Source: Microbacterium sp. VKM Ac-2923 (GTDB taxonomy: Bacteria; Actinomycetota; Actinomycetes; Actinomycetales; Microbacteriaceae). Taken from it: a stretch of 64,000 bases of DNA. Every line of letters begins with the position of its first letter. Position 1 is the first letter of the stretch. Shown here piece by piece: positions 51,414 to 60,381 of this stretch. The position numbers were made by a program, and so were the translations under genes. The DNA lies in NCBI RefSeq assembly GCF_022815605.1, contig NZ_JALGRP010000006.1, positions 1 through 64,000 on the forward strand. The letters run 5' to 3'. The notes under the pieces were generated by a model that did not search any database, was not told the DNA's origin, and saw nothing but the letters and a program-made list of their open reading frames with translations.

Positions 51414-52189
51414 CAGAGCACCCCCTCGGCCAGGAGGAACGCGGCGAGCTTCTCGCCGGCGTCGCCCTCGTCGACGATCTTCGTGCCCGCCGCCCGTGGG
51501 GGCCGTTCGGCGACCGACAGCATGATGTAGCGGGCGACAGTGGGATCGTCGGGCTCGATGCCCAGGGCAGCGGCATCCATGGTCTCGTACGGCTTCTTCT
51601 TCGCCGCCATGATCCCCTTGAACGTCGTGAACCGCCCCTCGGGCAGCGCCTCGGAGATCGAGACGACGGCGGGAAGGTCGCCGGTCACCCGCATCGTGCC
51701 CGCGTCGCTCACGCGGTCACCGGACACCGCGCTGTCGGACAGTTCGAGAGCGGACAGTCCGGTGAGCTGCGGGATGCCGAGCACCTCGGCCACCATCGCC
51801 GGGATCACTCCCCCGCCGCCGTCGGTGGAGAGGTTGCCCGCGATGACGACGTCGAATCCCGCACGCTTGACCGCAGCCGCCAGGACCTCGGCCGTCAGCA
51901 GCAGGTCGGCCCCGCGCAGGGCGTCGTCGACGATGTGGAGGGCCGAGGTCGCGCCCATCGCGAGCGCTTTGCGGATCGTCGCCGTCGACGACGCGGGCGC
52001 CATCGCCACGACCTCGACCTCGGTGCCGGGGTGCGCGTCGGCGTAGGCGAGGGCAGCCTCGACGGCGCGTTCGTCGATCTCGTCGAGCACCGGTGACGCG
52101 CCGGAGCGGTCGGACAGCCCGGTCTCGAGGTCGAGACGGCGCTCACCCCACGTGTCGGGCACTTCTTTGATCAGGACCACGATCTTCAT
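51413..52189 (-). CDS. etfB: Electron transfer flavoprotein beta subunit
   Basis: A 258-residue ETF beta chain: [31 protein letters not shown] [39 protein letters not shown] and the lysine-rich [15 protein letters not shown] recognition loop. First gene of the operon; its promoter must lie in the 305-bp gap shared with the divergent MarR gene. Likely electron donors include the dehydrogenase at 54.2 kb. Confidence 0.94.
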   Translation of the reverse strand: MKIVVLIKEVPDTWGERRLDLETGLSDRSGASPVLDEIDERAVEAALAYADAHPGTEVEVVAMAPASSTATIRKALAMGATSALHIVDDALRGADLLLTAEVLAAAVKRAGFDVVIAGNLSTDGGGGVIPAMVAEVLGIPQLTGLSALELSDSAVSGDRVSDAGTMRVTGDLPAVVSISEALPEGRFTTFKGIMAAKKKPYETMDAAALGIEPDDPTVARYIMLSVAERPPRAAGTKIVDEGDAGEKLAAFLLAEGVL

Positions 52190-52494
52190 CGACGCGTCAC
52201 CTTCTTCGGGGGAGGATGCCGGGGCGCCGCCGCCGCGGCGCGGAGAGGAATGGGGATGCCACGGCCCCGCCGCCGCGACGAGAGGGGTGGGCGTCTCGTA
52301 CCGCGTCGGTGCGGCGCCGTTGGTTCGGCAGGTGCAGCGGCTCGCGTGAACGCCGCCACCGCTTCCGGGTCCGCGGCGGCCGGGACCGCTCGATCGACGG
52401 GCCTGTCGACGGCCGGACGGGGTCCTCGCGCAGCGCGCGCCACCACCCCGCGCGGGACGCGCGCGAGCGGTACCGTGAAACGGGAGGGGGAACG
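52190..52494. other. Intergenic region between etfB and marR
   Basis: 305 bp, very GC-rich, no gene seen. GCGCCGCCGCCGCGGCGC near 52221 is a short inverted repeat. A good ribosome site GGGAGGGGG precedes marR. No clear operator for either direction was found. Confidence 0.4.
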
Positions 52495-53022
52495 ATGACG
52501 CGACGACTGCCGGTCGACCCGATCGCCGAGGCCAAACGACAGTGGCTGGCGCACGGGTGGGACTCCGCCGCCGACGGCATGACCGTCGTGACGTCGGTGA
52601 TCCGGGCGCACCAGCTGCTCATGGCATCCATCGACCGGGCGTTGCGCCCCTTCGACCTGACGTTCTCGCGCTTCGAGATGCTTCGGTTGCTGGCGTTCAC
52701 CCGCGAGGGCCGGATGCCGATGGCCAGCGCCATCGCGCGGCTGCAGGTGCATCCGACGAGCGTCACGAACACCGTCGACCGCCTGACCCGTGATGGCCTG
52801 ATCTCTCGCGAACCGCACCCCACCGACGGCCGGGCTGCGTTGCTCGTGCTGAGCGACTCCGGGCGGCGACGCGTCGACGAGGCCACCGACGCGCTGAACA
52901 CGGTGTTCGCCGACCTGGGGCTGGATGACGTCGACGCGACGGCGCTCGTGCGGATCATCGCGCGGTTCCGCAAGGGAGCGGGCGACTTCGCCGATCCCGC
53001 GCCCGTGCCCGACCCGCTCTGA
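52495..53022 (+). CDS. MarR-family transcriptional regulator
   Basis: A 175-residue winged-helix regulator. After LTFSRFEMLRLLAFTREGRM the recognition helix region is IARLQVHPTSVTNTVDRLTR and the wing LISREPHPTDGRAALLVLSD, the MarR signature. ATG 52495 follows GGGAGGGGG. Divergent from etfBA and convergent with an enoyl-CoA hydratase, so control of fatty/branched-chain acid catabolism is plausible but unproven. Confidence 0.88.
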   Translation: MTRRLPVDPIAEAKRQWLAHGWDSAADGMTVVTSVIRAHQLLMASIDRALRPFDLTFSRFEMLRLLAFTREGRMPMASAIARLQVHPTSVTNTVDRLTRDGLISREPHPTDGRAALLVLSDSGRRRVDEATDALNTVFADLGLDDVDATALVRIIARFRKGAGDFADPAPVPDPL

Positions 53023-53057
53023 CCCCGCCGAGCCCTTCCACCCGCCGACACGCGGCT

Positions 53058-53148
53058 CGACCCGCTCAGCCGCGCCGCCCGTCGAGCGCTGCCGCCGCCG
53101 GGGGCGCGGGGAGACCCGCTCAGCCGTGCCGCCCGCCGAGCGCTGCCG
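53058..53148. repeat. 54-bp-spaced direct repeat, two copies
   Basis: GACCCGCTCAGCCG-(C/T)-GCCGCCCG-(T/C)-CGAGCGCTGCCG occurs at 53058-53094 and 53112-53148 with two or three differences. It lies between convergent marR and the enoyl-CoA hydratase gene. Confidence 0.75.
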
Positions 53149-53227
53149 GGAGCGCGGCCCCACCCGCACGGCAGCGTCACGCGTCGGGCGTCGCCGCCCG
53201 CCACGAGATGCCACCGCACGGCGCCGC

Positions 53228-54016
53228 TCATCGGTGCGTGAACGACGGTGCCCGCTTCTCGCGGAACGCCGCCATCCCCTCTTTCTGGTCGGCGGTGTCG
53301 AAGAGAGAAGAGAAAGCCTGCCGTTCGAAACGCACGCCCTCGGCGAGGGTCGACTCCAGCGCCACGTCGAGCGCGGCCTTCGCCGCGTACAGGGCCGGCA
53401 AGGGCTTCTCGGCGATCGTGCGCGCGACGGACTCGGCCTCCTCGAGCAGCTCGGCGGCCGGGACCACGCGCGACACGAGCCCGGCACGTTCGGCCTCGGT
53501 GGCGTCGATCATGCGACCGGTCAGCACGAGCTCCGCGGCCTTGTAGTACCCGAGCGCGCGAACGAGGCGCTGCGTGCCCCCCATGCCGGGGATGACGCCC
53601 AGCTGCACCTCGGGCTGCCCGAATTTCGCGCGGTCGGACGCGAGGATCACGTCGCACATGAGCGCCAGCTCGCATCCACCCCCGAGCGCGTACCCGGAGA
53701 CGGCCGCGATCACCGGAGTACGCACCGCGGCGAAGCGCACCCAGGGGCCGAAATGGTCGGTCAACGTCATGTCGAGACCCGACATCTGCTCCATCTCTTT
53801 GATGTCGGCGCCGGCGGCGAACGCCTTCTCACTGCCCGTGACGACGATGGCACCGACACCCCGGTCGGCGTCGAAGGTCTCGGCTGCCGCGACCACCTCG
53901 CGCATGGTCTGCGTGTCGAGCGCGTTCAGCGCCTCGGGCCGGTCGAGCGTGATCCACCCGACGCGGCCGCGCCGGTCGACGCGGATGGTCTGATACTCGG
54001 CATCCTGGTCGGTCAT
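53228..54016 (-). CDS. Enoyl-CoA hydratase
   Basis: A 262-residue crotonase. The oxyanion and first Glu region is [20 protein letters not shown], and the second Glu is in [20 protein letters not shown]; both catalytic glutamates are present as in true hydratases. [14 protein letters not shown] and [12 protein letters not shown] support the call. It adds water to trans-2-enoyl-CoA. 208 bp, including a strong hairpin, separate it from the acyl-CoA dehydrogenase upstream. Confidence 0.92.
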   Translation of the reverse strand: MTDQDAEYQTIRVDRRGRVGWITLDRPEALNALDTQTMREVVAAAETFDADRGVGAIVVTGSEKAFAAGADIKEMEQMSGLDMTLTDHFGPWVRFAAVRTPVIAAVSGYALGGGCELALMCDVILASDRAKFGQPEVQLGVIPGMGGTQRLVRALGYYKAAELVLTGRMIDATEAERAGLVSRVVPAAELLEEAESVARTIAEKPLPALYAAKAALDVALESTLAEGVRFERQAFSSLFDTADQKEGMAAFREKRAPSFTHR

Positions 54017-54173
54017 GGTGACTCCCGTCGTCTCGGATGTGGTCGTCGGTGCGGACATTCCCGCCCCCGCATGCTCGCACGCACCCCCGACATCGATCGA
54101 GGGGGTTCCCACCGGTCCCGCCGCGGCCCCCGCACTGATCGCGGACCCGGCCGGTTCGGGGCGCTATCGGCCG

Positions 54174-54200
54174 TTCGGGGCGGAAAGCGTCCGCCCCGAA
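54174..54200 (-). terminator. Hairpin terminator after the acyl-CoA dehydrogenase
   Basis: TTCGGGGCGGA (54174-54184) pairs perfectly with TCCGCCCCGAA (54190-54200) around AAGCG. It lies 25 bp past the dehydrogenase stop and probably ends that minus-strand transcript. Confidence 0.75.
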
Positions 54201-54224
54201 GCGCGAAACCCGCCCCGAACCCGC

Positions 54225-55403
54225 TCACGCCGCCAGAACACTCCGACCGACGATCAGTCGCATGATCTCGTTCGTGCCCTCGAGGATCTGGTGCACCCGC
54301 AGATCGCGCACGACCTTCTCGATGCCGTAATCCTGCAGGTAGCCGTACCCGCCGTGCAGCTGCAGCGACTCGTTCGCGACGCGGAAGCCGACGTCGGTCG
54401 CGAAGCGCTTGGCCATCGCGCAGCGGGTCGCGGTGTCGGGAGCCCCGACGTCGAGGGCCAGAGCCGCGTCCCGCACGAGCAGCCGCGCGGCCTCGAGCTC
54501 GGTGGCCATGTCCGCCACGGCGAAGACGACGGACTGCTTCTCGGCGAGCGCCTCGCCGAAGGTGAAGCGTTCGTGCACGTACGCGACGGCGCGCTCGAGA
54601 GCCCAGCGGGCTCCCCCGAGCGAGCACGTGGCGATGTTGAGCCGCCCGCCGTTGAGGGCGGTCATGGCGATCGAGAAGCCGCGTCCCTCGCCACCGAGCA
54701 GGTTCTCGGCCGGCACCCGCACCTCGTCGAGCACGACCGCCCGGGTCGGCTGCGCGTTCCAGCCCATCTTCTTCTCGAGGGGTCCGAACGACAGTCCCTC
54801 GGCGTCGGAGGGGACGAGGAACGCGCTGATCCCGCGCGCCCCCGGCTCGCCCGTGCGGGCCATGACGACGTAGACGGATGCCTCGCCGGCACCCGAGATG
54901 AACTGCTTCACGCCCGTGAGCACGTACGTGTCGCCGTGGCGGATCGCCGACGTGGTGATGGCCGCGGCATCCGACCCCGCGCCGGGCTCGGTCAGGCAGT
55001 ACGCGCCGAGGTCGTCCATGGCGACGAGTCCCGGGAGCCACGTCCGGCGCTGCGCCTCGGTGCCGTAAGCGTCGATCATCCACGCCACCATGTTGTGGAT
55101 CGTGATGTACGCGGCCACGGTGGGGTCACCGTAGGCGAGCTCCTCGAAGACGGCGACCGCGTCGGCCCGCGTCAGCCCGGCGCCGCCGACGTCGTCGTTG
55201 ACGTAGACGCCGCCGAGACCCAGTTCGCCCGCGCGACGGAGGACGTCGCGGGGGAAGTGCTTCTCGGCATCCCATTCGAGGGTGTGCGGGGCGAGCTCGG
55301 TCGCGGCGAAGTCGCGCACGGCGTCGAGGATGGCGGCGCGCTCGTCGGCCGACAGGGTCGCGGCGGACGGGGCGTCGAGCGCGGGGGCAGGGGTGGCGTC
55401 CAT
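54225..55403 (-). CDS. Acyl-CoA dehydrogenase, isobutyryl-CoA dehydrogenase-like
   Basis: A 392-residue flavoenzyme. YCLTEPGAGSDAAAI and FISGAGEASVYVVMA are the FAD region, ALNGGRLNIATCSLGGARWA closely resembles isobutyryl-CoA dehydrogenase (ACAD8), QLHGGYGYLQDYGIEKVVRD and the catalytic Glu in VHQILEGTNEIMR complete it. It would oxidise isobutyryl- or 2-methyl-branched acyl-CoA from valine/isoleucine, passing electrons to EtfAB. ATG 55403. Confidence 0.85.
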   Translation of the reverse strand: MDATPAPALDAPSAATLSADERAAILDAVRDFAATELAPHTLEWDAEKHFPRDVLRRAGELGLGGVYVNDDVGGAGLTRADAVAVFEELAYGDPTVAAYITIHNMVAWMIDAYGTEAQRRTWLPGLVAMDDLGAYCLTEPGAGSDAAAITTSAIRHGDTYVLTGVKQFISGAGEASVYVVMARTGEPGARGISAFLVPSDAEGLSFGPLEKKMGWNAQPTRAVVLDEVRVPAENLLGGEGRGFSIAMTALNGGRLNIATCSLGGARWALERAVAYVHERFTFGEALAEKQSVVFAVADMATELEAARLLVRDAALALDVGAPDTATRCAMAKRFATDVGFRVANESLQLHGGYGYLQDYGIEKVVRDLRVHQILEGTNEIMRLIVGRSVLAA

Positions 55404-55763
55404 GCGGCTCTCCTTCGTGAGGGCGACGGCGTCGTCGCGAACTCCAGATTACCTGGACGTCCTAGTAATTGATAGGGGTAGCGAACACACCTCACGCGAC
55501 GCGAGCACCGAAAACGCCCTGCCGTGCGGGGAACGCTGCGACGAGGCGCCTCTTCCACGCGAAAGGGTTTCTCGAGCGACCGGAGCCCGGGACGACGCGG
55601 ATGCCGCGCCGGGACCGCGACCCCTCGCAACGACCGGGGAACGGGGCGAGCCGGCGCCCCGTTCCCCCCCCGTTCACCCGCGTGTCACGCCGTCCAGGCA
55701 GGATCCACAGGATCGCGCCACCCCGCGCCGATCGCATCCCCACCCGAATCCGAGGACACAGCC
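55404..55763. other. Divergent intergenic region, acyl-CoA dehydrogenase / 5'-nucleotidase
   Basis: 360 bp without a credible gene. The left part holds the candidate operator at 55449-55468; the right part is GC-rich leader for the nucleotidase gene, with GAGGA about nine bases before its ATG. Confidence 0.5.
55449..55468. promoter_or_regulatory. Candidate operator for the acyl-CoA dehydrogenase gene
   Basis: TTACCTGGACGTCCTAGTAA is palindromic at eight of ten arm positions around GGACGTCC, 46 bp upstream of the dehydrogenase ATG. TetR-type regulators of branched-chain acyl-CoA genes often use such sites, but no regulator is adjacent. Confidence 0.5.
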
Positions 55764-58700
55764 ATGCCTTCGACCTTCCTGCGCCGCGCCGCCGCGTTCA
55801 CCGCGACGACCGCGGCGGTGTGCGCGCTCGCCCTGTCCAGCGCCACCGCGGCATCCGCCGCGATCGTCCCCCAGCCCGTCTCGAACAGCGCCCCGGGCGC
55901 GGCCCTCGCCGTCACGCCCGTGGGCTCGTACGACACCGGCGTCTACAAGAAATCGGCCGCCGAGATCGTGCAGGCCTGGCGCGACCGCCTCTTCGTCGTC
56001 AACGCCGAGGCCGGCACCGTCTCGGTGCTCGACAACAGCGACCCCACGAAGCCCGTCCCGCTCTTCGACATCGCCTCGACCGGTGTCGCCAACTCCGTCG
56101 CCGTGCGCGACGACGGTCTCGGCGTCATCGCCTTCGAGGCGCAGACCAAGACCGACCCCGGCCACCTCGTGTTCTTCGACGCCGGCAAGACGGATGCCGC
56201 GAGCGCCGCGCTCGGCGAGGTCACCGTGGGCGCCCTTCCCGACATGGTGACGTTCTCGAAAGACGGCGCCTACGCCGTCGTCGCCAACGAAGGCGAACCG
56301 GACAAAGACTTCGTCGTCGACCCCGAGGGCTCGGTCAGCGTGGTCGCCCTGAGCACGAGCGTCGCGGCACCCGCGCAGAGCGCGGTCAAGACCGCCGGCT
56401 TCGGCGCGTTCGAGGCGGGCGGCACCAAGACCCTCGACGCGAAGGTCCGCGTCTTCGGGCCCGACGTCGCAGCCCCAGGTCAAGACCCGACCACCCTCTC
56501 GAGCAACCGCGTCTCGCGCAACCTCGAGCCGGAGTACATCACGGTCGACGGGACCGTGGCCTATGTCACCCTGCAGGAGGCGAACGCCCTCGCGACGGTG
56601 GACCTCGCGAAGGCGGAGGTCACCGGCATCCTGCCCCTGGGCTACAAGGACTGGGGCGCCGTCGGACTCGACCCCAGCGACAAGGACGGCGCGAACATCC
56701 GCACCGTGCCGGGTCTGAAGGGCCTGTACATGCCCGACGGCGTCGCCTCGTACTCGGCGAGCGTCGACGGCAAGGCCGCCACCTACCTCGTCACCGCCAA
56801 CGAGGGCGACGGACGCGAATGGGGGACCTTCACCGATGAGGCCCGCGTGAAGGACCTCGGCGCCGACGGACTCGCGCCCGTCTGCGCGACCTCGCCTCTC
56901 GCCGGCCGCGCCGCCGACACCGATCTCGGCCGCCTGAAGGTCGTGACCGACCTCGGCCTCACCGCCGACGGCTGCTACAGCGAGCTCTACGCCTACGGCG
57001 CGCGCTCGTTCTCGATCTGGGACACCAAGGGAACCCTCGTCTTCGACTCGGGCGACCAGTTCGAGCAGAAGCTGAAGGAGGTCGCTCCTCAGCTGTTCAA
57101 CGTCTCGAACGACAACAACACCGTCGACGACCGCAGCGACGACAAAGGCCCGGAGCCCGAGAACGTCACCGTCGGCGTGGTCGACGGGCGTCCCTACGCC
57201 TTCATCGGCCTCGAGCGCGCGGGCGGTGTGATGGTCTACGACATCACCGACCCGAAGAAGCCCGCCTACGTCACGTACGTGAACAACCGCGACGCGTCGG
57301 CCGATGTGAAGACCGCTGCGGCCGGCGACCTCGGACCCGAGGGCATCACTTTCGTCTCGTCGCTGCGCTCGCCCACCGGCGTGCCGCTGCTGATCACGGG
57401 CAATGAGGTCTCGGGCACCACCACGGTCTTCGAGGTGCGCCCGACGCAGCCGAAGACGCCCGATCTGCAGATCCTCACCATCAACGACTTCCACGGCCGC
57501 CTGTTGCAGGAGACCGGCGGCGTCGCGGGCGCGGCGGTGGTCGCGGGAGCGGCGGAGAAGTACCGCCAGCAGAATCCGGACACGCTCTTCGTCTCGGCCG
57601 GTGACAACATCGGCGCGAGCGCGTTCGAGTCGTTCATCGACGAGGACAACCCCACCATCGACGCGCTGCGCGCCGCGACCCTCGACGTCAGCGCCGTGGG
57701 CAACCACGAGTTCGACCGCGGCTTCGCCGACCTCACCACGCGAGTGATCCCCGGCTACGAGAACGACCCGAAGGCCGACGCCTTCAGCGACTTCGCGCTC
57801 GGAGCGAACGTGTACGAGAAGGGCACCAAGACCCCCGCCCTCAAGCCCTACACGATCAAGGACGTCAACGGCACCAAGGTCGCCTTCGTCGGTACGGTCA
57901 CACGCCAGACGGCCGGCATGGTCGACCCGTCGAAGATCACCGAGATCGAGTTCGGCGACCAGGTCGAAGCGGCCAACCGCGAGGCGAAGAACGCCCGCGC
58001 CGCCGGCGCCGACATCGTCGTTCTGCTCGCCCACGAGGGCTCGGAGGGCACCGACTGCACGAAGATCGCGGTCGAGTCCGGAGACTACGGCGACCTCGTC
58101 CGGGGTGTGTCGGGCGACGTCGACGCGATCGTCTCGGCGCACACGCACCAGAAGTACGCGTGCACCATCGGCGGTCGCCCGGTCATCCAGGCCGGGCAGT
58201 ACGGCACCAACCTCGGCACGCTCGACGTCGACCTGGATGCCGCCGGCGACCTCGTCTCGATCACGCCCGGGGTGCGCTCGCTGTACGACAGCACGGTGGG
58301 CCAGTACATCGCCTACCCGCAGGCGGCGACGGCCGAGATCGTGGCGAAGGCGAAAGCCACCGCCGATGTGAAGGGCCAGGTCGAGGTCGGCAAGATCACG
58401 ACCGACATCACCCGTGCCAAGAACGCCTCGGGCGGCGAAGACCGCGGTTCGTACTCCACGCTCGGCAACACCGTCGCCGACGTCTACCTGTGGGCCACGA
58501 GCGAGAACCCCTCGTTCAACGGGCAGGACGCGCAGATCGCGTTCATGAACCCCGGCGGCCTTCGCGCCGATCTGCTCTACGGCACCGACAACGGCTCGGT
58601 CTCCTACCGCGAGGCCGCGAACGTGCAGCCCTTCGGCAACACGCTCGTGACGGTCTCGCTCACCGGAGCGCAACTGAAGAGCGTGCTGGAGCAGCAGTGG

Positions 58701-59261
58701 CAGCCCGCGACCGCCTCGCGACCGGTGCTCGCGCTGGGCGTCTCGAAGGGCTTCACCTTCGCGTACGACCCCAACGCCGCCACGGGATCGCGCATCTCGT
58801 CGATCGCCCTGAACGGCGTCGCGGTCGACCCTGCCGCGTCGTACCGCGTGGTGACCAACTCGTTCCTCGCCGCGGGCGGTGACAACTTCACCACCTTCGC
58901 GCAGGGCACGGGCAGAGCCGATTCGGGGCAGATCGACCTGCAGGCGACCGTGGACTACTTCACCGAGAAGGGGACGGTCGCTCCGTCACCGCTCGGCCGC
59001 GCGTACCTGCTCGGCTCGAGCCCGGTCGACGAGGGCACGGTGACGCCGACGCCCACCCCGACCCCGACGGCCACGCCCACCCCGACGGCGACGCCGACGG
59101 GCACGCCGAGCGCTTCGCCGTCGGCCAGCCCGAGCGCGGCGGACGGCAAGGGCGCGCTGGCGAAGACCGGCGCCGAGCTGCCGTGGGGCATCGCCCTCGC
59201 GGGCGGGTTCCTCGTGGTCGCGGGCGGTCTCGCCGCCGCGCTTCGTCGCCGCCGCGTCTGA
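55764..59261 (+). CDS. Wall-anchored choice-of-anchor-I / 5'-nucleotidase protein
   Basis: A 1165-residue exported protein. Residues 1-33 are a signal peptide. Residues ~50-560 are a beta-propeller choice-of-anchor I domain (VVANEGEPDKDF, RNLEPEYITVDGTVAYVTLQ, LGPEGITFV). Residues ~570-1090 are a metallophosphoesterase/5'-nucleotidase: TINDFHGRLLQ, SAGDNIGASAF, VGNHEFDRGF, LLAHEG, SAHTHQ and the C-terminal AFMNPGGLRADL, SFLAAGGDNF. A PTPTPT/SASPSAS spacer, the sortase E-type signal LAKTG, a membrane helix and RRRRV end it. It likely dephosphorylates extracellular nucleotides while held on the wall. Confidence 0.92.
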   Translation: MPSTFLRRAAAFTATTAAVCALALSSATAASAAIVPQPVSNSAPGAALAVTPVGSYDTGVYKKSAAEIVQAWRDRLFVVNAEAGTVSVLDNSDPTKPVPLFDIASTGVANSVAVRDDGLGVIAFEAQTKTDPGHLVFFDAGKTDAASAALGEVTVGALPDMVTFSKDGAYAVVANEGEPDKDFVVDPEGSVSVVALSTSVAAPAQSAVKTAGFGAFEAGGTKTLDAKVRVFGPDVAAPGQDPTTLSSNRVSRNLEPEYITVDGTVAYVTLQEANALATVDLAKAEVTGILPLGYKDWGAVGLDPSDKDGANIRTVPGLKGLYMPDGVASYSASVDGKAATYLVTANEGDGREWGTFTDEARVKDLGADGLAPVCATSPLAGRAADTDLGRLKVVTDLGLTADGCYSELYAYGARSFSIWDTKGTLVFDSGDQFEQKLKEVAPQLFNVSNDNNTVDDRSDDKGPEPENVTVGVVDGRPYAFIGLERAGGVMVYDITDPKKPAYVTYVNNRDASADVKTAAAGDLGPEGITFVSSLRSPTGVPLLITGNEVSGTTTVFEVRPTQPKTPDLQILTINDFHGRLLQETGGVAGAAVVAGAAEKYRQQNPDTLFVSAGDNIGASAFESFIDEDNPTIDALRAATLDVSAVGNHEFDRGFADLTTRVIPGYENDPKADAFSDFALGANVYEKGTKTPALKPYTIKDVNGTKVAFVGTVTRQTAGMVDPSKITEIEFGDQVEAANREAKNARAAGADIVVLLAHEGSEGTDCTKIAVESGDYGDLVRGVSGDVDAIVSAHTHQKYACTIGGRPVIQAGQYGTNLGTLDVDLDAAGDLVSITPGVRSLYDSTVGQYIAYPQAATAEIVAKAKATADVKGQVEVGKITTDITRAKNASGGEDRGSYSTLGNTVADVYLWATSENPSFNGQDAQIAFMNPGGLRADLLYGTDNGSVSYREAANVQPFGNTLVTVSLTGAQLKSVLEQQWQPATASRPVLALGVSKGFTFAYDPNAATGSRISSIALNGVAVDPAASYRVVTNSFLAAGGDNFTTFAQGTGRADSGQIDLQATVDYFTEKGTVAPSPLGRAYLLGSSPVDEGTVTPTPTPTPTATPTPTATPTGTPSASPSASPSAADGKGALAKTGAELPWGIALAGGFLVVAGGLAAALRRRRV

Positions 59262-59360
59262 CGCCTCTCACCGGAACGGCCCTCACCTTCGGGTGTGGGC
59301 CGTTGCCGTTCGCGCGGGGGCGGTTCACTCGACGGGCTCAGGGCCGTCCGCAGGGTGAGG

Positions 59361-59461
59361 ACTGCGAGGCGCGGGCCCTTCGACAAGCTCAGGGACCTCC
59401 CACAGATGGGGACCGCGAGGCGCGGCCCTTCGACAAGCTCAGGGACCTCCCACAGGTGGTG
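59361..59461. repeat. Two ~50-bp tandem repeats carrying TTCGACAAGCTCAGGG
   Basis: The unit from ACTGCGAGGC to the next ACCGCGAGGC (59361-59411 and 59412-59461) contains CCCTTCGACAAGCTCAGGGA and CCTCCCACAG. Degenerate halves lie at 59331-59343 (CTCGACGGGCTCAGGG) and, inverted, 59531-59546 (CTGAGCCTGTCGAAGT). The 295-bp gap 59262-59556, between convergent genes, holds nothing else. Confidence 0.85.
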
Positions 59462-59556
59462 ACCAGGGGGCGAGGCCCCTTCACCGGGCAGGGGCCTCGC
59501 CGGATGGGCGACGCGTCACGCCTCCGACAGCTGAGCCTGTCGAAGTCCCGCGGACG

Positions 59557-60273
59557 TCAGGCCCGCCGCACGCGGACCAGCACCCCGGATGCCGCCGCCT
59601 CCGCCTTCCACACCTGACCGGTGCCGTGCACGGTCTCTGCGCCCTCGGCATCCACAATCAGCGCGGTGTGCTCGTCGATCGCGACGCCCTCGGTCACGAG
59701 TCCCGCGTCGATCGCGGCGACGAGACGCGACAGGGTCCCCCACTGCGCGGCGTGCACGTCGACGGCGAACGGCACGAGTCCGAGGCCGTCGCGCACGGCG
59801 ACCTCGCCGAGCTCCTCCCCCGCGTCCTCTGACACGACCTCGATACCGCCCACTCGATACCCGCCGACGAGCGCTGATCCCGCCGCGACCGCCGAACCGG
59901 CCGAGAAGCCGGCGTACGGCATCCCCTCCGCCACGCGCGAGCGAACGGCATCCCGAATGTTCGCGAAGGCGTTCAGGTACGCGGGGGTGAGGCCCCCGCT
60001 GACGAACATCGCATCGACCTCGACCACCGAGTCGTCGAAGAACTCTCCCTCGATGACCGCCTCGATGCGGATCTCCTCCGCGTCCGCCCCCGCCGCACAG
60101 AGCACGTCGACGAAGCGTTCGAGGGTCGGGACATCGTAGGACTCGAGCACGAGCAGCAGCGCGATCAGGGGAGCGCGGCCACCCGCACGCGCGCGGGCTT
60201 CGCGGACGAACGGACGCAACAGGTCACCGCAGCGCGAGGTGTCGCGCCCGCCGCCGAGGAGATGAATGCTCAT
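59557..60273 (-). CDS. Peptidase E-like (S51) / type 1 glutamine-amidotransferase-like protein
   Basis: A 238-residue peptidase S51-fold protein. The nucleophile elbow is MPYAGFSAGSAVAA (Ser), the strand before it SGGLTPAYLNAF, and DGLGLVPFAVDVHAAQWGTL probably carries the His. Related peptidase E cleaves N-terminal Asp-X dipeptides; cyanophycinases share the fold. Substrate is not certain. It begins ATG 60273, 108 bp after the thiolase stop, with a palindrome between. Confidence 0.78.
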   Translation of the reverse strand: MSIHLLGGGRDTSRCGDLLRPFVREARARAGGRAPLIALLLVLESYDVPTLERFVDVLCAAGADAEEIRIEAVIEGEFFDDSVVEVDAMFVSGGLTPAYLNAFANIRDAVRSRVAEGMPYAGFSAGSAVAAGSALVGGYRVGGIEVVSEDAGEELGEVAVRDGLGLVPFAVDVHAAQWGTLSRLVAAIDAGLVTEGVAIDEHTALIVDAEGAETVHGTGQVWKAEAAASGVLVRVRRA

Positions 60274-60311
60274 GCGCCCAGTATCGCGGCCCCGGCGGGC
60301 ATCGAACCCTC

Positions 60312-60380
60312 GTCGCGTGAGGGGTCATTTTTCGTCACCTGGAGCGAGCGCAAGCGACAGAAAATGACCCCTCACGCGAC
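60312..60380. repeat. Intergenic inverted repeat C (GTGAG...GTCGC family)
   Basis: Arms 60312-60339 and 60353-60380 agree at 24 of 28 positions, beginning GTCGCGTGAGGGGTCATTTT, with inner GTC.C/G.GAC and a 13-base loop. The right arm is almost the same as that of A2 (9781-9807). It ends two bases before the thiolase stop. Confidence 0.85.
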
Positions 60381-60381
60381 G

